Origin: CAYGZM01 sp964354365 | GTDB lineage: Bacteria; Planctomycetota; Phycisphaerae; Sedimentisphaerales; Anaerobacaceae | Direction: 5' to 3' | Assembly (NCBI GenBank): GCA_964354365.1 | Contig: CAYGZM010000019.1 | Span: forward strand, 1-39,152 | Length of the DNA: 39,152 nucleotides | In this document: positions 33,803 to 39,152 of the stretch, piece by piece | Numbering within the stretch: position 1 is the stretch's first letter | Layout of the letters: every line of letters begins with the position of its first letter | Made by a program: the position numbers and the translations under genes | Notes under the pieces: generated by a model | The model's database searches: none | Seen by the model: the letters and a program-made list of their open reading frames with translations, nothing else | Told to the model about the DNA's origin: nothing

Positions 33803-35458
33803 ATGCGAGTCAAGTATCTTGCTACGATTTGCCTTGTGTTGGTTTTGGCAGCCGTGCCTGTGGCGGGGCCGGGCTGCAAGAAAGAGCCGAAACCTATCAT
33901 AGAGGATCTCGCGCCGAATATATCTGCGGCCGGGTCCCAAGTACCCTCGGCGGGGGGGGTTGCGGTAGAGGCGGCAGCAAAAATTCCGACAGCGACTGCA
34001 ATAACGCCGGCAAAAGACGCTTCGACAAAGCCGCCGGCCGACCAGAACGAATCGGAGTATCTCGCCGTGTTTATGGAGGGCAAGAAGGTCGGCTATGCCG
34101 TTCAAAACCGCCGGCAGGCCGGTGGGAAGGTGACTACATCCGAGGAGGTCAGCATAACAATGAGTCGGGCCGGCGTCCCTATTACCGTAAAAATGACCGA
34201 AACGAGCATCGAGACGCCCGACGGCAAGCCGCTGGGCTTCGAGACCAAGCAGCTCCTGGGCGCAATGGAGATGAAAGTGGCGGGGACGGTCGAGCCGAAC
34301 GGTCTTGTCGTTATGACCACAAGCGCGATGGGAGCCGAACAGAAAAGCACGCTTGAATGGCCGAGCGGTGCGGTGATGGCCGAGGGACTGCGCCTGCTCG
34401 AAAGGGAAAAGGGCCTGAAGGAAGGGGTACAGTACTCCGTTAAGGTATTCAGCGCGGGAATCATGCAGGCCCTGGATGCGCAGATACACGTCGGCGCCAA
34501 GCAGGATGTCAACCTGCTCGGGCGCGTCGTGCGTTTGACGGAGGTTACCACGACTATGAACATGCCGGGGGCCGGCGAGATTGTCAGCACCGGCTACGTC
34601 GATGACGACCTGCGGGTCCAGAAGAACCTTGTGCCGGTGGCGGGGATGCAAATTGAGATGGTCGCCTGCGCCAAGGAATTTGCACTGGGCCAGAACGATG
34701 TGTTCGAAGTGATTAACAGGCTGTTTCTGGCCAGTCCGGCGCCGCTGGGCAACCCCGACGCAGCTTCTGCGATCACCTACACGTTGAGCCCAACCGATGG
34801 GACCGACTTCAACATACCATCCACCGACAATCAGCAGGTTGAGAAGCTGCAAGACGGCAAAGTAGTCGTTACGGTTAAACCTGTTTCCTCGCCGGTAGGC
34901 GGGACATTTCCTTACCAGGGCAAGGACCCGACGATTCTCGATGCGCTCAAGCCCAACAGGTTTCTGCAGAGCGACGATAAGCAGATAATCAAGCTTGCCC
35001 AAAGCGCCGTTGGCGGCACCAAAGATGCGGGCGAAGCCGCCAAGAGGATCGAGGCGTTTGTGGCCGAGTACATCGAGAACAAGGACCTGTCGGTCGGGTA
35101 TGCCTCTGCTGCTGAGGTCGCGGCCAGCAAACAGGGCGATTGCAGCGAGCACGCGGTCTTGACGGCGGCAATGTGTCGTGCGGTCGGGATACCGGCCCGA
35201 ATAGTCACGGGCGTTGCGTATGTGGACGACTGGTCCGGCTTGCAGGGTTTCGGAGGACATGCCTGGGTGCAGGCGTTCATAGGCCGAAACACGGGCAAGT
35301 GGGTCGGGCTGGATGCGGCATTCAAGGGCACCGGACGCGGCGGGTACGGGCCGGGGCATATAGCGCTGGCCGTCGGCAACGGCGAGCCGGGCGACTTCTT
35401 CAACCTCGTCACAACCCTCGGAAAATTCAAAATCGACAAGGCCGAGGTCAAAAAATAG
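33803..35458 (+). CDS. Exported transglutaminase-like (cysteine-type) domain protein
   Basis: A 551-aa protein. ATG at 33803 is preferred over an in-frame TTG at 33797 because of AAGGGAG about 9 bases upstream. The N-terminus is a signal peptide ending VPVAGPGC25KK. This resembles a lipoprotein junction but does not match the consensus lipobox. An Ala/Pro/Thr-rich linker (about 35-75) leads to a beta-rich region (about 80-330) and a C-terminal transglutaminase-like core with catalytic triad C447 (QGDCSEHA), H486 (GGHAWVQAF) and D504 (WVGLDAAF). Such domains act as proteases, peptide N-glycanases or crosslinkers, so the reaction cannot be specified. It is read divergently from murE and probably works at the cell envelope. 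Confidence 0.85.
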   Translation: MRVKYLATICLVLVLAAVPVAGPGCKKEPKPIIEDLAPNISAAGSQVPSAGGVAVEAAAKIPTATAITPAKDASTKPPADQNESEYLAVFMEGKKVGYAVQNRRQAGGKVTTSEEVSITMSRAGVPITVKMTETSIETPDGKPLGFETKQLLGAMEMKVAGTVEPNGLVVMTTSAMGAEQKSTLEWPSGAVMAEGLRLLEREKGLKEGVQYSVKVFSAGIMQALDAQIHVGAKQDVNLLGRVVRLTEVTTTMNMPGAGEIVSTGYVDDDLRVQKNLVPVAGMQIEMVACAKEFALGQNDVFEVINRLFLASPAPLGNPDAASAITYTLSPTDGTDFNIPSTDNQQVEKLQDGKVVVTVKPVSSPVGGTFPYQGKDPTILDALKPNRFLQSDDKQIIKLAQSAVGGTKDAGEAAKRIEAFVAEYIENKDLSVGYASAAEVAASKQGDCSEHAVLTAAMCRAVGIPARIVTGVAYVDDWSGLQGFGGHAWVQAFIGRNTGKWVGLDAAFKGTGRGGYGPGHIALAVGNGEPGDFFNLVTTLGKFKIDKAEVKK

Positions 35459-36040
35459 GCCGGATCGGGACTGCACAGGCTTGAAGAAGCATCCCCCCTT
35501 TTTCTCCGAGGATTCCCCAAGAATCTTGTTGTCTTGGTGGAAAGAAATCGGGGGGAATTGGGTTTGATTGGGTTTGTTTTTCGTATCGCGTATCGCGTAT
35601 TGCGTATTGCGTATCGCGGGGGGACTGTTTTCGTATCTCGTATCTCGTATTGCCCCGCAAGGGGCCTCGGCGGCGTATTGCGCTGGGGAATTGGGTCTGA
35701 TTGGCTTTGTTTTGAATAACGTTCGTTGTTCATTGTTCGTTGTTCTTTGGCATAAGCCTTTGTTCTTGCTGTACTTATGTTTATATTACCCATTTTGAAA
35801 TTGGGTTTGTTTTGCATAATACAGGCCGTGATTTCTTGGCAAATTGGGCTAAATATGCGGTTTCGGAGGTGGTAACCGTGTTGAAATAGATTCCTCCGCT
35901 TCGCCCATAAGGGGCTTCGGTCGGAATGACAGGGTGTACAGGAAGTTGCGTTGGTTTTGGCGTTGCGAGAATTGGGTTTGTTTTGCATAATTGACTGGCC
36001 GCCACAAAGCCACTGAGGCACAAAGGAACGGAGTGATAGG
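35459..36040. repeat. Repeat field: GAATTGGGTTTGTTTTGCAT family and 7-bp CGTATCG tandem
   Basis: GAATTGGGT(T/C)TG-type segments occur at about 35557, 35689, 35799 and 35968, the last two continuing TTTTGCATAAT. Translated on the minus strand they give KTNPI/KQTQ/MQNKPN-type peptides. 35581-35615 holds five CGTATCG/CGTATTG 7-bp units and 35631-35651 three more (CGTATCT). A GAATGAC-family copy is at 35876-35932. No gene is supported. Confidence 0.85.
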
Positions 36041-36897
36041 GGGTTTGGGAGTGCAAAAATCAAAATGCAAAATGCAAAATTGCGGAAGGCCGACCTCGTC
36101 GGGATGGGCGGTTTAGGTAGAAGACAGAAGGCGGGAGACAGAATCCAGAAGAGGGATTCGCGATGAGGCGGGATGGGCGTCTTAGTTGTAGCTTTGTTCT
36201 CCATATCAAGAATCCTCTATTTGTTAGATGTATATTATACACGATTGGAGGTTGGGTGTCAAGTGAATTCTTGAAGAGTAGATGGGTGGATGAGTAGATG
36301 GGAGAATGCGGAGGTGAGGCCGACGGCGGGGTTGTTTGGCGGGCGAAGGGGCGATATCTCGTATTGCGTATCGCGTATTTGGCGGAAAAAAGGCTTCTTG
36401 AGGAAAAGGGGCAGGGGAGTGAATTGCTCAAACTGACCGACGGTCAGTCTGAGAATGCAAAAATCAAAGGTCAAAATGCAAAATTGCGGAATCCCGCCTC
36501 TGTCGGGATGGGCGTTTTAATTGAGGCGTTGGTTGGGATAAGCGGCCAGATTCGTTTTTTTGCTATTATTGTGGCTGAAATATTTTGAAAATGAAGTTGG
36601 AAATGTTGAGTTTTCGAGACAGTTTTGATATTCTATTACTCAAACTGACCGAGGGCCGGTTTGAGAATGCAAAGTGTAAAATGCAAAGTGCAAAATTGCG
36701 GAATCCCGACGCTGTCGGGATGAGTGTCTTGATTGGTGTTCTGTTTGTCGGTGATTGCCAGGCTGGAAGAGTGGTTCGACGGGCGTGACAAGCGGTGTGT
36801 TATCTGGAAGCAAGACCCAAAAGCGGGTATATCTGGAAAGCATATAAACAGAAGTTGGGCAGGACAGTGAAGAGAAAATAGGCGAAACTGGCTCACG
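36041..36897. repeat. Hairpin repeat family with CAAAATTGCGGAA core (three copies)
   Basis: Three copies of TGCAAAATTGCGGAA followed by a CCCG...CGGGATG hairpin, at about 36046-36115, 36451-36523 and 36663-36735. The last two are preceded by CTCAAACTGACCGA and a complementary GGTCAGTCTGAG or GGCCGGTTTGAG arm, making an element of about 100 bp with two hairpins. A short 7-bp CGTATCG run is at 36354-36380. The final 100 bp before 36898 should contain the promoter of the cassette, but none is clear. Confidence 0.8.
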
Positions 36898-37446
36898 ATG
36901 GCAAAGAGAAAAATAAAGCAGCATCCAAGTCTTGATCAGACTAGCCCTAGCTTGGTCGAAAGGGAGGCGTACCTCCGAGTACTTGAGAGACTGCAGAAGG
37001 CGGCTCAGCCCAGCAAAGCCTACCTAAGCGAGTTGAAGCGTATACAGGAAGCGAGTCAGCCCAGCAAAGCCTATCAAGACGCGCTGAAGCGTATACAGGA
37101 AGCGAGTGCGCCCAGCAGAGAAGCCTACGAGGATGCGCTGAAGCGTATACAGGAAGCGAGTGCGCCCAGCAAAGCCTACCTAGCCGAGTTGAAGCGTATA
37201 GAGGAAGCGAGTCAGACCAGCAGAGCCTACCTAGCCGAGTTGAAGCGTATAATAGAGCAAGCGAGTCAGCCCACCAAAGCCTACCTAGCGGAGTTGAAGC
37301 GTATAGAGCAAGCGAGTCAGCCCACCAAAGCCTACCTAGCCGCGCTGAAGCGTATACAGGAAGCGAGTCAGCCCACCAAGGCGTTTCTCGAAGAACAGAA
37401 AAATGCAGAGCAAGTACGTCGGGTATTCGAGCGCGATGCCAAATAG
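36898..37446 (+). CDS. Tandem 17/18-residue helical-repeat protein (unknown)
   Basis: A 182-aa hydrophilic protein made almost wholly of about eight repeats with the consensus S-K-A-Y-L-x-E-L-K-R-I-Q-E-A-S-Q-P. Six are 17 residues long and two are 18 (extra E or I). Each unit is an amphipathic helix of about 14 residues broken by Q/A-P-S/T, so an array of short helices or a bent coiled coil is expected. The N-terminal 18 residues are basic (AKRKIKQHP). No membrane helix, signal or catalytic motif. The 51-nt units are very similar at DNA level, suggesting recent expansion. Its 3' end overlaps the next gene, so the two are coupled. Likely a scaffold or sensor partner for the TIR-like protein (inference). 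Confidence 0.8.
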   Translation: MAKRKIKQHPSLDQTSPSLVEREAYLRVLERLQKAAQPSKAYLSELKRIQEASQPSKAYQDALKRIQEASAPSREAYEDALKRIQEASAPSKAYLAELKRIEEASQTSRAYLAELKRIIEQASQPTKAYLAELKRIEQASQPTKAYLAALKRIQEASQPTKAFLEEQKNAEQVRRVFERDAK

Positions 37447-38080
37447 CAATTACAACGATCAAGTCTTCATAAACTGTCCGTTTGACGCCCAGTATGGGAA
37501 CATGTTTCGTGCGTGTATATTCACTATCCTCGACGCGGGTTTTATTCCCCGTTGTTCCAAGGAAGTCGACAACGCCACACAGTTCCGCTTGGATGCAATT
37601 GTGGGAATCATCCGAGACTGTCGTTACGGAATACACGACCTGTCGCGCATTGAACTCGACGCTCAGTCACATCTTCCACGGTTCAATATGCCATTTGAGC
37701 TTGGTGTCTTCTATAGCGCGAAGCACTTCGGAGGATCGCAACAGAAACGAAAAGAGTGCCTCGTCCTGGAAAAGGAGAAATATCGATATCAGAAGTTTAT
37801 CTCAGACATCGCCGGTATCGATATCACTCCACATCAGAACAGTAAGAAGAAACTGATTATAGCGATTCGCAATTGGTTAGTCACAGCTTCACGGCGGGTG
37901 AGCATTCCACCCGCAGCAGAAATCGACCAGCGATTCAGGGTGTTCCAGTCAGGCATGCGCCGAGCCTGCCCACAAAGGAGTCTGGACTATGACGCGATGC
38001 CCTTCGTCGAACTCATCCAGAACATGACGGATTGGCTCCGTGTCAACCAGGCAGTGCATGTGCCGATATTTGGACCATGA
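37436..38080 (+). CDS. TIR/nucleoside-deoxyribosyltransferase-like protein, candidate effector
   Basis: A 214-aa soluble protein. I take the ATG at 37436, 11 bp inside the upstream gene; another in-frame ATG at 37403 would lengthen the overlap. Motifs: QVFINCPFDAQYGNMFRA (strand 1 and helix 1, residues 9-26), GFIPRCSKEVDN, CRYGIHDLSRIELD (62-75), PRFNMPFELGVFYSA (81-95, with E88) and KYRYQKFISDIAGIDI. The order strand, acidic-Ser motif, then Asn-Met-Pro-x-Glu-Leu-Gly resembles the glycosidic-bond-cleaving folds of nucleoside 2-deoxyribosyltransferases and TIR-like NADases, where that Glu is catalytic. I recall the CPFD...HDLSR...MPFELG pattern as a widespread uncharacterised family. Assigning NAD or nucleotide hydrolysis is inference. 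Confidence 0.7.
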   Translation: MPNSNYNDQVFINCPFDAQYGNMFRACIFTILDAGFIPRCSKEVDNATQFRLDAIVGIIRDCRYGIHDLSRIELDAQSHLPRFNMPFELGVFYSAKHFGGSQQKRKECLVLEKEKYRYQKFISDIAGIDITPHQNSKKKLIIAIRNWLVTASRRVSIPPAAEIDQRFRVFQSGMRRACPQRSLDYDAMPFVELIQNMTDWLRVNQAVHVPIFGP

Positions 38081-39152
38081 GTTTCGGCCAACAGGACAAA
38101 TCAAGTGGGACAGTCTTATGCAGCGTTCCTCGTTCCTCTTGTTTATAAACTCCCGGTTATTTGGAGCGTTGAATAGCGAATTGAGGATGCGGGAGGGGCG
38201 TTTTTGAAATAGGCGCCTCGGCCCTTCGACAGGCCCGCCCAAGGACCGGCGGGCAAGCTCTGGACAGGCTTCGCTCGGCATGACGGGGGTGGGATCGCGG
38301 GGGCGGGGAGGGGGAGTGAGAAGTGAGAAGTCAGAAGACAGAAGACGGAATACAGAATACAGAATACAGAAGACAGAATGTCGAATGATGAAGGGAGATT
38401 GCCGGCCATTCGACTGCTCCCTCGACGTTGCTCGGGACATGGTTCAGGGCGGGCTTCCTCGCAACGACGAGTTTGAACAGATTCCTCCGCTCGCTGCGCT
38501 CGGTCGGAATGACGGCAGGCGCAGGTCCGCGCGCTTCTCTGGGTCGGAATGACGGCGGGCGCAGGTCCGCGCGCTGAATCGGAACGCCTTGGCGGCAGGT
38601 GTTGGTGTGGAGAAAAGGCACGAGTCGCCGTTGGGACGGCGAACATGGGCAGAAATGCCCATGCCACGAACACGGTCTGGAAGCCCGTGCCACATAGGAC
38701 CCCCGGCACGGGTCCCGGGGCTAATCGGGGGTGGGAGTAGTGGATTTCAGATTTCATATTTAAGATTTCAGATTGGGTTGTTGGTCGCCTGCGGTGCAGG
38801 CGATTTGGGGGTAGTGGATTTCAGATTGCATATTCCAGATCTCAGATTTGGACGCAGTGTCAATTCGTGCAAATTCATGGGTTACCGGCTCCCTCACGGT
38901 CGCGGCTTGTTGGGTTCGGTTTTTCCGCAGCGGGCCGTATGGGCTGAAGCCCATCCTACCGACTCGCAACGACGAGTTTGAACAGATTCCTCCGCTCGCT
39001 GCGCTCGGTCGGAATGACGGCAGGCGCAGGTCCGCGCGCTTCTCTGGGTCGGAATGACGGGAGGCGCAGGTCCGCGCGCTAAATCGGAACGCCTTGTCGG
39101 CAGGTGTTGGTGTGGAGAAAAGGCACGAACACGGGCTGGAAGCCCGTGCCAC
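38081..39152. repeat. Repeat-only region to the right window edge
   Basis: More than 1 kb without a gene. It holds a CTTCGACAGG/CTCAGG repeat (38220-38290), the CAGAATACAGAAT module (38329-38400), a copy of the CTCGGGACATGG repeat (38412-38460), a 166-bp direct duplication (38458-38623 and 38963-39128), GGGCTGGAAGCCC-family hairpins (38640-38700; 39127-39152), TTCAGATT(G/T) short repeats (38740-38850) and a GGGCTGAAGCCC hairpin (38945-38960). Confidence 0.85.

Noticed and set aside
34912..36204. Long minus-strand open frame (430 codons)
   Set aside because: Its first part is a translation of intergenic repeats (MQNKPN, KTNPI) and the rest is antisense to the transglutaminase-like gene, with low-complexity composition and no ribosome-binding site.
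38131..38757. Minus-strand open frames of 163 and 204 codons in the right-end repeats
   Set aside because: They consist of translated GAATGAC and CAGAATACAGAAT repeats; the peptides repeat between loci and lack ribosome-binding sites.

Overview
The window looks like a chromosomal contig from a planctomycete, most likely of the Phycisphaerae/Sedimentisphaerales type. This is inferred from gene content, not from a marker tree. The signs are secreted proteins ending in a short dockerin-like EF-hand module (GDLDGSGDVDFGDY; GDINGDCAVDFKDF), a Tat-exported Gfo/Idh/MocA oxidoreductase, a secreted TIM-barrel protein, a signal-anchored Hcp-fold protein, and a very dense population of short interspersed repeats. 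Some of these repeats translate into the KTNPI/KQTQ-type spurious peptides I associate with this group. MurE carries the DNPR motif, which implies meso-diaminopimelate peptidoglycan.

Layout. 1-4.6 kb: the end of an unknown gene, a 726-aa membrane-anchored protein, a small membrane protein and a secreted glycosidase-like protein. 5-8.3 kb: S-adenosylhomocysteine hydrolase (ahcY) behind a clear sigma70-type promoter, then a membrane protein with a helical-repeat tail. 8.9-14.8 kb: exported and surface proteins (Hcp-like, WGENIGW-repeat dockerin protein, parallel beta-helix dockerin protein) around a divergent membrane/spermidine-synthase/TPR fusion. 14.9-18.9 kb: a receiver-like protein plus diguanylate cyclase pair, a HEAT-repeat protein and a Gfo/Idh/MocA oxidoreductase. 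19-22.1 kb, minus strand: a Ser/Thr kinase overlapping a metallophosphoesterase, then a family-2 glycosyltransferase. 22.4-25.1 kb: tRNA-Asn(GTT) followed by a scar with an IS3-like element, a broken gene and repeats. 25.5-28.8 kb: a lone receiver-like protein, groES-groEL and a small membrane protein. 28.8-33.5 kb, minus strand: murE-murF-mraY, with a decayed hicAB toxin-antitoxin pair inserted antisense between murE and murF. 33.8-35.5 kb: a secreted transglutaminase-like protein. 35.5-39.15 kb: repeat-dominated accessory DNA holding one two-gene cassette, a 17/18-residue tandem-repeat protein overlapping a TIR/deoxyribosyltransferase-like protein.

The strongest candidates for new biology are these. 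(1) The tandem-repeat protein plus TIR-like cassette at 36898-38080, a plausible uncharacterised defence or signalling module. (2) Interspersed repeats captured in frame inside essential or signalling genes (murE, and the diguanylate cyclase linker). (3) A hicA toxin reduced to 25 codons by an internal deletion while hicB stays intact, sitting antisense inside the murein operon. (4) A Sec-type signal-anchored Hcp protein without other T6SS genes in view. All functional statements come from motif reading only; no database search was run.
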